A DNA stretch of 42,114 bases from Oligoflexia bacterium (GCA_014376785.1 JACMQW010000051.1:1-42114); one strand, 5' to 3'. Positions 7,915 through 16,743 are shown, counted from the first letter of the stretch. Translations and numbers: made by a program. Notes: a model not told the origin generated them from the letters alone.

Positions 7915-8847
7915 ATGAGGAAAAGAACCCTAATCCTACTCAGCATGATTCTCTGGGGGACCTACCCGGGGACGGGTGTCCATATTGCGAAAGCAGAAAC
8001 TCCGGAAGACCCCTATGCTCCTCACGGAATTTTAGACCGCGGGGCTAAAAAAGGAAAACGGCTGAATATCGCTAAACGCCGCAGCTTCCGAATAGTAAGC
8101 GCAGAAGATGCTGAACTCCGAATTCCCCGAGAGGAGATCAAAAAATTTCCTGGCGCGCTTTTCATCGCAAATATTCGGCATGATGATGAATATTGGATCG
8201 GTATTTTTCCGGGAGAAAATCCCATTGAAGAAGTTCGCTACCTCATGGAGCCCTTCGCTCCGAAAATCATTATGGCCCACGGGATGATCCGCGCGAGATT
8301 TAAGGCGGGGTTTGAACCGGTGCTATATCATCAAACCGACCGAAACCGCGCAGCCATCGTTTTGCATGACCTCATCATCACGGCCGGACCGCTTAAAACG
8401 GTGAGAGCCCCCGCCATTAATGTTCCCGCGATGCTGCGTGATGAATATGCACTGGTGCACCAAATGGCGACACTCGACCAGGAAATCACGAACTCCCTGA
8501 TTCGGCTTCATCACAAAGTTTTACAGTATCCCCTCAATTTCTCAGACCGAGGTCGCAACAATTTTTGGCGCCTCATTTTGAAGAATTACCACGACCCTGA
8601 AATCACTCAGACTTACAATATGGTCACTCGAAGCTGCCTCACGCCGATTTTCGAAACTTTGTACGAAGCCATGGGAATGAAGATGGGCTGGCAGGATAAG
8701 GTCGTGAATTGCTATCCCTACTTCACTCCGGATACCCTGACGTTTTTAGGCCTTCGAGAGCCCAATGAGACGCTCCCAAGTCTGAATGAGGAACGGAAGC
8801 TAGCTCTCAAGGCAAAGCGCTGCGCAGACCTTTTAAAGAGCGATTAA
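7915..8847 (+). CDS. Exported Cys/His protein, DUF4105/Lnb-like (paralog 3 of 3, most diverged)
   Basis: 310 residues from the ATG at 7915, which begins a signal peptide ending HIAKA-E. The open frame extends to 7819, but that extension has no signal character. It aligns by eye with the two paralogs: IANIRHDDEYWIGIFP, IMAHGMIRARFKAG (candidate His) and MVTRSCLTPIFETL (candidate Cys). The GPEYNL block and the FLGY motif are lost and a Lys/Arg-rich N-terminal region is gained, so it has diverged most. Its TAA stop shares the palindrome TTAA (8844-8847) with the stop of convergent paralog 2. The resemblance to DUF4105 is moderate and function is inferred from paralogs only. Confidence 0.65.
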   Translation: MRKRTLILLSMILWGTYPGTGVHIAKAETPEDPYAPHGILDRGAKKGKRLNIAKRRSFRIVSAEDAELRIPREEIKKFPGALFIANIRHDDEYWIGIFPGENPIEEVRYLMEPFAPKIIMAHGMIRARFKAGFEPVLYHQTDRNRAAIVLHDLIITAGPLKTVRAPAINVPAMLRDEYALVHQMATLDQEITNSLIRLHHKVLQYPLNFSDRGRNNFWRLILKNYHDPEITQTYNMVTRSCLTPIFETLYEAMGMKMGWQDKVVNCYPYFTPDTLTFLGLREPNETLPSLNEERKLALKAKRCADLLKSD

Positions 8848-9761
8848 CGAACGGGAAACTCCGCGTTCAAAGACGAAATAATCGACGCCTCGGTAACGAG
8901 TTTTCGGTCTTCGAGTGCTTTCAGTGTGAGCACAGGGATGAGCGTTCGGAGCGGTTTCAGGCGCGAAGGTCGGTATCCCAAATACTGATCGAGCCCGTGG
9001 AATAGGGTCGTCACACAATTTCGATAAACCGTGTGGTAAGTATCCGAAACAACCGGGTCATGATTAAAAACCAACGCCGAATCGAAATAGCCTTGAGCTG
9101 ACTTTCCAGCCGGCAAGAAAAGTTCGATTTGATCGACTTGATGATTGAAACCATTCGCTCGGACCATTACCTGTTCTGGAGACAGAAGCGTACGAGCGAG
9201 GCCGAAGTTATCCTGAGTTGCGTTCAGCAGATTATACTCCGGACCGTCGAGCATCGGCATCGCCGTCACGGAAATCAAAACCGAACTCATTTTTATCGGC
9301 AACGCCCTGAAATCAGTTTGTGAAAAAAGGAGCGCTTCTTTTCCAGCTTTAAAAGTGAAGCGCACCATCGTGTGCGCAGCCAGCCACTTCGGAGGAACGC
9401 GCTCTAATTCATAAATCACACGATCAACTGCATCCACCTTCGGAATCACCGCGACCCAAAACTGATTCGCGTGCTTCAAGTTCGCAACGAAAGTGAACTC
9501 TTTTGCATGATACCGAGCCAAGGCAGGAATGGCAGAAAGCTCAAAAGCATTCAAAATGCGGTAATTACGTTCTTCCTGATTTCGCATGCATGCGCCTCGG
9601 TGAGACCCAAACGGCATGTGGCTATCGGGCTCAAAAGGATCGCGCGAATCAAAACGACAGTCACGAGCTTCAGACGAGTAACCATCCACAGCACTGATGA
9701 GCGTAAGGCAGACGAATAAGGCGATCGAAGCGAGCGGTCGAGCTTTCATGAAAATCATCAC
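8844..9761 (-). CDS. Exported Cys/His protein, DUF4105/Lnb-like (paralog 2 of 3)
   Basis: 305 residues from a GTG at 9761, or 301 from an ATG at 9749 that gives a neater signal peptide (MKARPLASIALFVCL). It is closely related to paralog 1 along its length: FDSRDPFEPDSHMP, VANLKHANQFWVAV, PPKWLAAHTMVRFTF (candidate His), GPEYNLLNATQDNFGL and VYRNCVTTLFHGLDQYLGY (candidate Cys). The GTG overlaps the stop of speA in the four bases GTGA, so it may be translated by coupling from speA even though the two have no obvious functional link. Function is inferred only from the family resemblance to the DUF4105/Lnb periplasmic domain. Confidence 0.7.
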   Translation of the reverse strand: MMIFMKARPLASIALFVCLTLISAVDGYSSEARDCRFDSRDPFEPDSHMPFGSHRGACMRNQEERNYRILNAFELSAIPALARYHAKEFTFVANLKHANQFWVAVIPKVDAVDRVIYELERVPPKWLAAHTMVRFTFKAGKEALLFSQTDFRALPIKMSSVLISVTAMPMLDGPEYNLLNATQDNFGLARTLLSPEQVMVRANGFNHQVDQIELFLPAGKSAQGYFDSALVFNHDPVVSDTYHTVYRNCVTTLFHGLDQYLGYRPSRLKPLRTLIPVLTLKALEDRKLVTEASIISSLNAEFPVR

Positions 9762-11800
9762 GGAGAAAGCAACGGATTCACTCCGTTCGTTTCAGATCCG
9801 AGAATTCCATTCGATTTTAACCCGTGTTCATTATTTCCCTTGAACCCGTCTTTCGAATCGGTCTGACGACTGGCGTGCATCGTCGGCTGGCTCTCCGAAC
9901 TATCAATGTAAGTGTAGCCATGAAGAACTTTTTCGTAAAAGTTCTGGAGATCAACTCCTTCTTTTGGCTTGATCGCGCCTTCGCGCACCTTCTGGTCGAT
10001 TTGTTCTTTTACCCGCTTCTCAAGATCAGTCGCAGAGTACTGAATCCACGAAAGGACGCTGGCGATGTTGTTTCCTTGGATGACTTCCTCGATGTAATAA
10101 CCACCCGGCTCCGTCTCATCGAGGAAAACGTGCACTTCGTTCACGCGTCCGAAGAGGTTGTGCAGATCCCCCATGATGTCTTGATAGGCACCCATGAGGA
10201 ACATTCCGAGGTAGTAATGCTCGGTGGACTTCAAGTTATGAAGAGGCAGCGTGTCCTTAATGTCCCGAAGGTCGATGAACTTATTCACCTTCCCGTCCGA
10301 ATCGCAGGTGATGTCTACCAGGGTTGCCTGACGTGTGGGTTCTTCATCAAGCCGATGGATCGGACAAATCGGAAAGAGGTGTTGAATTGCCCAGTGGTCC
10401 GGCATCGATTGGAAAACGGAGAAATTGCAAAGGTACTGGTCGGCAAGCTGCTTATTGAGTGCTTCCACTTCTTCTGGAACGTACTTTAGTCCGGCCGAGT
10501 TCTTGTAGATAACCTTACAGATCTGCCAGAAGAGGTGCTCCACTTTCGCTTTGTCTTCGAGCGACAGAAACCCGAGTTTGAACATCGAGAGGGCTTCTTC
10601 TTTTCTCGCCACGGCATCGTGAAAATGCTCGAGCAAGTTCTTCGCCGAGAGATTTTGCATCAGGAAGCGCATTTCCTTCACAACGTCATCTTCATCGGGT
10701 GATTCTTCGAGCGACATCGGCGTCGCGCCGACTTCGATGTTTCCGAAAACGTTCACGATCAGTACCGAGTGGTGAGCCACAATCGCACGTCCGGATTCAG
10801 AAACGATGTTCGGTTCAGCAACTTCCTCGGACTGACAAATTTCCTGAATCGAGTAAACGACATCGGAAACGTATTCATTCAGCGAATAGTTGATCGAAGA
10901 TTCAAAGCTGGTGCGGGAACCGTCGTAATCGACGCCGAGTCCCCCTCCCACATCCAAGTATTCTAATTTCAAGCCCATCTTCATGAGCTTTGCGTAAATC
11001 CGAGTGGCTTCTTTCGTCGCGTCCTTCACGGTGCGAATGTTCGTGATCTGGGAACCAATGTGGAAGTGGAGAAGTTTGAAACAATCTTCCATCCCTTGCG
11101 CGCGCAGGACTTGGACGGCGTGCAGAAGTTCGGGAGTCGTGAGTCCGAATTTCGCGGATTCTCCGCCGCTAGACTCCCACTTTCCGGAACCTTTCGAGTA
11201 GAGCTTCACTCGAATTCCGATGTAGGGTTGAACGCCCATTTCTTTTGAAAGCTGGATCACCTGAAAAAGCTCGGTTAACTTTTCGACAACGATGATGACG
11301 TTTTTTCCGAGTTTGCGCCCCATGAGCGCCATTTTGATAAAACCATGATCTTTATAGCCGTTACAGATGATCAAGGAATCGGGCGAAAGGTTCGCTGCCG
11401 ACACGATCACGAGTTCTGCTTTCGATCCCGCTTCTAGCCCGTAGTCGTAATCACGGCCGGCATCGACGATTTCTTCGACGACCTCACGCATTTGATTCAC
11501 TTTAACCGGATAGACGCCCTTGTAACGGCCCTTGTAACCGAATTCTACGATGGATTTTCTGAACGCTTCGTTCAGCGAGATCACGCGGTGTCGAATGATG
11601 TCTTGGAAACGAATAAGGACGGGAAGGTTCACGCCTTGCTCCTTCACTTCCTCGATCACGCTCATCAAATCGATGCCCGGGCCTTCGCCTCGGCGTGGGT
11701 GCACAGTCATGTGACCGCTCGGATTAATTGAGAAGTACTGATCTCCCCAGTTTTCGATGTTGTAGATCTTCAATGAATCGGAAGCGCCCCATGTTCTCAT
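9758..11800 (-). CDS. speA: Biosynthetic arginine decarboxylase
   Basis: 680 residues; the E. coli enzyme has about 658. It converts arginine to agmatine for putrescine and spermidine synthesis, using PLP. The alanine-racemase-like barrel is plain: VYPVKVNQ with the PLP lysine, GLEAGSKAEL, IICNGYKD, HFHIGSQ, DVGGGLGVDYDGS and SESGRAIVAHHSV. The C-terminal half has the MPDHWAIQ and MGAYQDIMGDLHNLFG blocks of SpeA. After about residue 630 there is a Ser/Asn/Gly-rich tail of roughly 45 residues that the E. coli protein lacks. Neither agmatinase nor spermidine synthase genes are in this window, so the rest of the pathway must be elsewhere. Identification is secure. Confidence 0.97.
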   Translation of the reverse strand: MRTWGASDSLKIYNIENWGDQYFSINPSGHMTVHPRRGEGPGIDLMSVIEEVKEQGVNLPVLIRFQDIIRHRVISLNEAFRKSIVEFGYKGRYKGVYPVKVNQMREVVEEIVDAGRDYDYGLEAGSKAELVIVSAANLSPDSLIICNGYKDHGFIKMALMGRKLGKNVIIVVEKLTELFQVIQLSKEMGVQPYIGIRVKLYSKGSGKWESSGGESAKFGLTTPELLHAVQVLRAQGMEDCFKLLHFHIGSQITNIRTVKDATKEATRIYAKLMKMGLKLEYLDVGGGLGVDYDGSRTSFESSINYSLNEYVSDVVYSIQEICQSEEVAEPNIVSESGRAIVAHHSVLIVNVFGNIEVGATPMSLEESPDEDDVVKEMRFLMQNLSAKNLLEHFHDAVARKEEALSMFKLGFLSLEDKAKVEHLFWQICKVIYKNSAGLKYVPEEVEALNKQLADQYLCNFSVFQSMPDHWAIQHLFPICPIHRLDEEPTRQATLVDITCDSDGKVNKFIDLRDIKDTLPLHNLKSTEHYYLGMFLMGAYQDIMGDLHNLFGRVNEVHVFLDETEPGGYYIEEVIQGNNIASVLSWIQYSATDLEKRVKEQIDQKVREGAIKPKEGVDLQNFYEKVLHGYTYIDSSESQPTMHASRQTDSKDGFKGNNEHGLKSNGILGSETNGVNPLLSP

Positions 11801-11899
11801 GCGACGGAGTTATCAAGGAATAACCCCTGCTAAAAGAGAAAACCTCCGTCTGAGGCTCTCGCGACCAGAAAAGTTTCAGGAGAGGAATTCTGCCACTGA

Positions 11900-13258
11900 T
11901 CAGCGCTGTTTTTTTTCGACAATCTGACAGGAGACACGGCAGGCCTCCTGCGCGAAATTAGCGCTATTTTCGCAGTGAAAACGGCTGTTATAGAGAGAGT
12001 TATTTGCTTGTACGGCAAACCGTTTCTCCCATTCTTCAGTTTCGGTTCGGAACAAATGATCCAGGTCGACAAACCTTTCCATCCCGTGCTCCTTCCAAGC
12101 CTGATCAAAAGACTTTTGGTCTAGTGGCCCGAGACTCTCCCGAAGAGCGACGAACGACGGTAAGAGCGGTCGAAGAGCGACTTGAGCCCGTTCATCTCCC
12201 GAATCTCGGGTTCCGCGGACATAACCACAATCGAACACGACAGACGTCTCACTCCGATCTCTCACGGCTTTTAAAAAGGAAGAAACCAGCGGTCGGCCAG
12301 TGAGTTTTTTCAGACGAAAGAAGAAGGACACTAGCGGGTGGGCAAACTGATGGAAATCGCAATTTTCTAAAGTCGTCACACCACCCAGATAACCTTTCCG
12401 ACATTGGGTCGGTGAAAATGAAGTCTGGAGGTTCGCGTCCGTATAGGCACTCGCCTGAAAAGTCTTTTCTGCTTCCGCTGACCGACGCGCCCTATTCGCT
12501 TCCGATCGGTCATCTTTTGTCTCTCGACAAACTTTCGCCGCCAAATCTCCGAAATCAGAAGGCCTTAATTTCGCGCAACAATTCAGCACCGAATCGCTGC
12601 CCGCAAACGCGTAGTAATTTTGGAAAGGTGCTTTTAAACTTTTGATCGGACTTTCGTCGCGTTGGATTCGGAGGCAAGTCGGTAATTCGCGCTCGCCGAC
12701 TTTCATTTGGGGGGAATCGAAAATGGCCGTGGAAATGAGATCCGGAAGAGCTTCAAAAAAGAAGGGATGATGATCCAGACCACGAATCGTTCGCGAAAAA
12801 GAGCCTGGGTTTAAGCTGAGGTAATGCATGATTTCATGCGCGTAGACCATCGATGCAAAATCAGACAGTTGCCAACTTGGTAACACGGTGAGGTGAATTC
12901 CCTCATCCGAAGCGTAGGAGGCCATCGAACCGGAGCTGTAGGCTTCTATCCGAATCTCCACTGGACGAACAAATGTCTGCTCGAGAGTGGAACCCAGGAG
13001 GCTTGCGATTTTCAGATGGATTCCTTCCACCTTTTTCAACAACCCAAGCACATTCATCGGTAGATTCTTTGAAGGCTCTGCGCAGTAGTTTTTACCTGAA
13101 TCAAATCCACTGACCCCATCCGCCTGGATTCGCGACACTGAAGCTTTTTTGCAAAGTTCATTTTCGACGTGAGGGGGCGGTCGGCGTGGTTCTAACGCGC
13201 TCGCCTGAGAAAGGCTAAGCCCCGTAATGATCAAAAATGCCGCAATCTGATTCTTCAC
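11900..13258 (-). CDS. Exported putative zinc metalloprotein with HEIMH motif
   Basis: 452 residues with a signal peptide ending SQASA. The central motif HEIMH (H141, E142, H145) is followed 24 residues later by a Glu (E169, in FFFEALPDL), the spacing of a gluzincin-type zinc site. The motif follows a Met-Val-Tyr-Ala helix, as in true peptidases. There are many Cys, including a CC pair near residue 230, as expected outside the cytoplasm. No family recognised; probable secreted peptidase, substrate unknown. The gene stands alone between speA and the divergent small secreted gene. Confidence 0.75.
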   Translation of the reverse strand: MKNQIAAFLIITGLSLSQASALEPRRPPPHVENELCKKASVSRIQADGVSGFDSGKNYCAEPSKNLPMNVLGLLKKVEGIHLKIASLLGSTLEQTFVRPVEIRIEAYSSGSMASYASDEGIHLTVLPSWQLSDFASMVYAHEIMHYLSLNPGSFSRTIRGLDHHPFFFEALPDLISTAIFDSPQMKVGERELPTCLRIQRDESPIKSLKAPFQNYYAFAGSDSVLNCCAKLRPSDFGDLAAKVCRETKDDRSEANRARRSAEAEKTFQASAYTDANLQTSFSPTQCRKGYLGGVTTLENCDFHQFAHPLVSFFFRLKKLTGRPLVSSFLKAVRDRSETSVVFDCGYVRGTRDSGDERAQVALRPLLPSFVALRESLGPLDQKSFDQAWKEHGMERFVDLDHLFRTETEEWEKRFAVQANNSLYNSRFHCENSANFAQEACRVSCQIVEKKQR

Positions 13259-13423
13259 ACCCGTGTTTTAGCCCTAAAGACGCGATGAGTCAATTCTAAT
13301 TAACGGCATCGATCACTCCACTCCATTGAAATTTAAAGGTTTTTTCAAATCAATTTATATATGCGCGCTGCATATAGCCCATGCTAGAAGGCAACTCATT
13401 AACCCACTTTATGAGGAGTCCCC

Positions 13424-13837
13424 ATGAAAACGTTTAAGATCATCCCGCTGCTCGCGGTCGCCTCCCTTTCATCCGCCCTTTTTTCTGCAAATGCTGCTGA
13501 ATCAAGCAACGCCACCTGCCTGGGCTACCCAGCAAGCGGCTCGACCTTCATCTTCACAGACTTTATCCAACCCAATGACCACCGAACGAATGCCCGGCCT
13601 GCAACTGATTCCGCAGGAAATGCAATGACTTGCATGGCAACCCTTCAAGAGATTCTCGGTGCAGGTGGGTTTTTCGGACAGAAAGTGATCGTCGAGATGA
13701 TCGTCGAGAAGGCTGACGTGTCTGCTACCATTTCCGAGGTACGCGCGTTCCCAAATCCAAATTCTCTGAAAACAGAATTCGGAACGGGACTCGATTCTAG
13801 CGGAAACCCGGTTCTTTTCGTCACTTTGACTCGTTAA
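13424..13837 (+). CDS. Small secreted protein of unknown function
   Basis: 137 residues: a signal peptide ending SANA-A, then a 115-residue mature part with two Cys (in ATCLGYP and MTCMAT) that could form a disulfide. GAGGAG at 13411-13416 precedes the ATG at good distance. The mature part is rich in beta-prone stretches and ends PVLFVTLTR. I do not recognise it. A strong terminator follows at once, so it is a single-gene transcript. Confidence 0.75.
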   Translation: MKTFKIIPLLAVASLSSALFSANAAESSNATCLGYPASGSTFIFTDFIQPNDHRTNARPATDSAGNAMTCMATLQEILGAGGFFGQKVIVEMIVEKADVSATISEVRAFPNPNSLKTEFGTGLDSSGNPVLFVTLTR

Positions 13838-13840
13838 TTT

Positions 13841-13884
13841 AAAAAAAAGGGCCGCACTTCCACGGGGAGTCCGGCCCTTTTTTT
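13841..13884. terminator. Rho-independent terminator after the small secreted gene
   Basis: An A-run, then GGGCCG and its complement CGGCCC, with an inner TCC/GGA pairing, then a run of seven T. The A and T flanks let it work in both directions, though no minus-strand gene ends here. Confidence 0.88.
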
Positions 13885-13980
13885 GTCCCTGTTAGGGGAT
13901 TTACCTGAAGGATGCTAGCTTCCGGCAGCACCTGATCCTAGCGCAGTCGCGCGACCATTCATTTCCAAGGAGAATGCATT

Positions 13981-14883
13981 TTGAAATCACTTTTTATCAC
14001 GTCATTGGTTTTGCTTTCACTCGGCGCTCACGCGAATGAGTCCGCGATCGAATTTCCCACCCAGAGCGAAAATTACAATTTCGAAGGCATCGTCGCGCTT
14101 GATAATTGTTCGGGCGCTATTTTTCGGACCAGCGCTAGCCGCGCTACTGATCCCGCTCTCGTGATGACAAATGGCCACTGCCTTGAATTCGGGATGCCGA
14201 ATCCAGGTGTCGTTGTCACCGATAAACCGTCCACCCGTCGTTTCGGAGTAGAAGATCCCAAGACCTCTGAAATCTTAGGTTCGGTACACGCAAGAAAAGT
14301 GATGTACTCCACCATGACGACCACTGACCTCACGGTCTATGTATTGGAAGAATCCTACGCGGACATCTTTGCGAAGTTTAAAGTTCGCCCCTTCATGCTT
14401 GCGAACCGCTACCCAAAAATCGGCGAACCCATCAATATCATCTCTGGCTACCATCATAATGGTTACACCTGTAAAGTGGATGCCATCATCCCTACTTTGC
14501 TCGAAGCAGAGTGGACGATGCACGAGTCGATTCGTTTCACTCCTGAATGCAAACCCATCCACGGGACTTCCGGATCACCGATTATTTCTCGCGAAACCGG
14601 GGAAATCATCGGCATCAACAACACCGGAAACGACGATGGCGAAATGTGCACGATGGATAATCCATGCGAAGTCAGTGCGGACGGCAAGAAGACCGTGCAC
14701 CAAGGTATCGGATACGGCGAACAAACCAACTGGTTATTCCCATGCATGGCCACCGCAACCGACGTCGACCTGAACCGAAAAGACTGCCGACTCCCAAGGG
14801 ATTCGAAATCCGTTCGCAATTACTCGGGTCGGACTTTCTCGTCCAAGCATAAAAATGCCGACGTTCCCCGCTACCGCTTCTAA
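13981..14883 (+). CDS. Secreted trypsin/V8-like serine protease
   Basis: 300 residues from a TTG at 13981. The ribosome site AAGGAGA at 13967-13973 sits seven bases upstream; the ATG at 13974 is out of frame, so TTG is the real start. The signal peptide ends AHANE. The chymotrypsin-fold triad is visible: H66 in MTNGHC, D116 in TTTDLTVYVL and S197 in IHGTSGSPI. Paired Cys around the His loop suit export. The downstream NTGNDDGEMC to VHQGIGYG segment matches the substrate-pocket region of S1/S46-like bacterial proteases. A terminator follows. Possible roles are nutrition, predation or envelope processing. Confidence 0.9.
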   Translation: MKSLFITSLVLLSLGAHANESAIEFPTQSENYNFEGIVALDNCSGAIFRTSASRATDPALVMTNGHCLEFGMPNPGVVVTDKPSTRRFGVEDPKTSEILGSVHARKVMYSTMTTTDLTVYVLEESYADIFAKFKVRPFMLANRYPKIGEPINIISGYHHNGYTCKVDAIIPTLLEAEWTMHESIRFTPECKPIHGTSGSPIISRETGEIIGINNTGNDDGEMCTMDNPCEVSADGKKTVHQGIGYGEQTNWLFPCMATATDVDLNRKDCRLPRDSKSVRNYSGRTFSSKHKNADVPRYRF

Positions 14884-14903
14884 AATCTCAGTCTAGAATG
14901 AGT

Positions 14904-14941
14904 TAAAAAGGCAGCTTCGGGTTTTCCGAAGCTGCCTTTTT
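14904..14941. terminator. Bidirectional terminator shared by the protease gene and rnpB
   Basis: GGCAGCTTCGG and CCGAAGCTGCC form an 11-base-pair perfect stem with loop GTTTT, flanked by AAAAA and TTTTT. It follows the plus-strand protease by about 20 bases and lies about 16 bases past the 3' end of minus-strand rnpB, so it can end both transcripts. Confidence 0.92.
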
Positions 14942-14956
14942 CATTTCGCAATTCAA

Positions 14957-15437
14957 TATTTCGCAGGACTGTAAGCCGGGTTTTGTCTTCGGAGTTCCGC
15001 TTGCGCGAAGTTTCCGGAGGCGACCATTCCTCTAGACGAACGATTACTCGTTCATTCAAGCGATCTTACCCGGAGACGGTGTGGTCAGCGACCTCGTCTC
15101 CCTATTTGATCTTGCTCCAGGTAGGGTTTGCCATGCCTTTTTCATCGCTGAAAAAGCGGTGAGCTCTTACCTCACCGTTTCGCCCTTACCTTTTTTTCCG
15201 AATCCCTTGCAGGCTTTAGAATTAAAGGCGGTCTATTTTCTGTTGCACTGTCCGTAACGAAAAAGTCACCCGTTTCGTTCCTGGCCGTTAGCCAGTACCT
15301 TTGCTTGTGGAGCCCGGACTTTCCTCCCGAAGCGTCGTCACCAGACCCCTGTTCGAACCAGAGTTTTCTTTCGAATTCCCCCATCCGCTTCCTGATCTGG
15401 GCGTTTCACTCCCAGCGATCGCCCGTCCTGCGAAATA
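14957..15437 (-). ncRNA. rnpB: RNase P RNA (catalytic subunit of tRNA 5' processing)
   Basis: On the minus strand the bacterial RNase P hallmarks occur in order: GAGGAAAGTCCGGGCTCCAC (about 15308-15327, 5' side of P4), AACGGCCAGGAA, a CAGTGCAACAGAAA block, AAACCCTACCTGGAGCAAG (about 15114-15132), AGAGGAATGGTCGCC (about 15020-15035, 3' side of P4) and ACCCGGCTTACAG near the end. The ends are set by helix P1: ATTTCGCAGGAC at 15425-15436 pairs with GTCCTGCGAAAT at 14958-14969. The length of about 481 bases is above the E. coli 377, with extra helices in the middle. The 5' end lies about two bases after the stop of the upstream Nif3-family gene. I see no convincing separate promoter, so it may be co-transcribed and trimmed. 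Ends are uncertain by a few bases. Confidence 0.95.
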
Positions 15438-15438
15438 C

Positions 15439-16599
15439 TCAACTGCGAAAACGTTGGACCGGCGTGTTCAACCCTTTAAAACGGATTCCCCACTCCCGGC
15501 ACCAGACTTCGATCGTCTTTAAAAAGAAAAGCTCGCTCTCGCGATGTCCTAATTCTAAAACGCCTAGTCCCGCATTTGCTGCTTCGCGGGCATCGTGATA
15601 ACCCGCTTCGCCGGTAATGAAAAGGTCGCATCCGGCGCTCCTCGCACTCTCAATAAAAGAAGTGCCTTTCCCTGCAACGAAAGCGACGCGTTTCAGTTTT
15701 TTAGGCGCGGGATCGGTCATTAAAAAGCCATCGATCCCGAAAACCTCTTTTATGCGCTTTGCGAATCGTTCAAACGGAACGGGGGTGGCAAAGTCACCGT
15801 AGACGCCGTAGCCGAGCCCAGAAACCAATCCCACTTGGGAGGGAGACTGCTCAACGGAGAAGAGGTCATAAGCGATTTCTTCATAGGGATGCGCGGCTCT
15901 CATCGCTTTCAGCACTTGTTTCCGAAGTCCTCGAGGAAAAACCGTCTCGATTCTCACTTCCGCCACACGTTCGAGCACTCCTCGGCTCCCCAAGAAAGGC
16001 TCTGCGCCTTCCCTTGGCCGGAAAGTCCCTTCGCCGGTCACCGTAAAAGTGCAGCTGTCGTAACTTCCGATCTTTCCGGCTCCCGCTTCGGTCAAAGCAT
16101 CGCGAAGCGCTTGCGCATGCGTTTCAGGAACAGTCACCGCAAACTTCGTCAGGGCGAGTTCGCCTTTCGCGTAAAGGCGGCCCAGAGCTTTAAATCCGAG
16201 CGCTTCAGACACTTTCATCGGCACTTCTAAGGCGCACTGATCGAAGTTCGTGTGCACAGAAATCACAGAGATTCCCGCGGCTGCGGCGGAGTAAATCAAA
16301 TCGGTTTCGCCTCCTTCACAAACTCGGGAGACACCGTGCCCCTTAGGAAAAATGCAGGGATGATGATTCAAAATAAGGTTAAACTTCAGACGTTTTGCCA
16401 ATTCGATCGATTCCCGAGTCAGATCAATCGAGATGACCGCTCCCGACACAGACTCATCCTTCTTACCGATGATGAGGCCGACATTATCCCATTTTTCTGC
16501 GGTCGCTTCCGGAGCCCTCTTCTCTAAATCGCTTAGAATGGAGCTCAGGGAGATGGGAGCCTTTTGGCGTTTCGAAGTCAGCGGAGTCTTAGGGTTCAT
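15439..16599 (-). CDS. Nif3/YbgI/DUF34-family metal-binding protein
   Basis: 386 residues. The family's dinuclear metal motifs are present: LNHHPCIFPKG near residue 100, a following ISVHTNFDQC (usually HTNLD), and the C-terminal TGEAGYHDAREAANAG and ELGHRESE blocks. Between the two halves sits the roughly 120-residue PII-like inserted domain of the longer family members (VTVPETHAQALRDAL to MRAAHPYEEIAYDLF). Family function is debated; it is often annotated as a GTP cyclohydrolase I type 2 homolog, a label I would not rely on. The first 20 residues are a Lys/Ser-rich extension. The TGA stop at 15439-15441 abuts the 5' end of rnpB. Confidence 0.92.
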   Translation of the reverse strand: MNPKTPLTSKRQKAPISLSSILSDLEKRAPEATAEKWDNVGLIIGKKDESVSGAVISIDLTRESIELAKRLKFNLILNHHPCIFPKGHGVSRVCEGGETDLIYSAAAAGISVISVHTNFDQCALEVPMKVSEALGFKALGRLYAKGELALTKFAVTVPETHAQALRDALTEAGAGKIGSYDSCTFTVTGEGTFRPREGAEPFLGSRGVLERVAEVRIETVFPRGLRKQVLKAMRAAHPYEEIAYDLFSVEQSPSQVGLVSGLGYGVYGDFATPVPFERFAKRIKEVFGIDGFLMTDPAPKKLKRVAFVAGKGTSFIESARSAGCDLFITGEAGYHDAREAANAGLGVLELGHRESELFFLKTIEVWCREWGIRFKGLNTPVQRFRS

Positions 16600-16743
16600 T
16601 TCCAGAGTGTAGACTGCGTCTAGTGCGCCGCAAATGACGATTTTCTGAAGTTAACTCTCTGATTTCATTGTGTTAAATAAAAATACGGTGCGTTAGATGG
16701 GAAAGTTTTATGGAATGTCCAAGCTCCATGGTGAACTGTTCCC

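Noticed and set aside
15172-15384. Open frames inside rnpB
   Set aside because: They lie within conserved RNase P RNA sequence and have no ribosome site.
16211-16230. GG-N10-GC spacing on the plus strand within the Nif3-family gene
   Set aside because: Only the spacing fits; CGGCACTTCTAAGGCG lacks the TTGC part, and no plus-strand gene follows. A like case inside PLD-like B near 4240 was rejected for the same reason.
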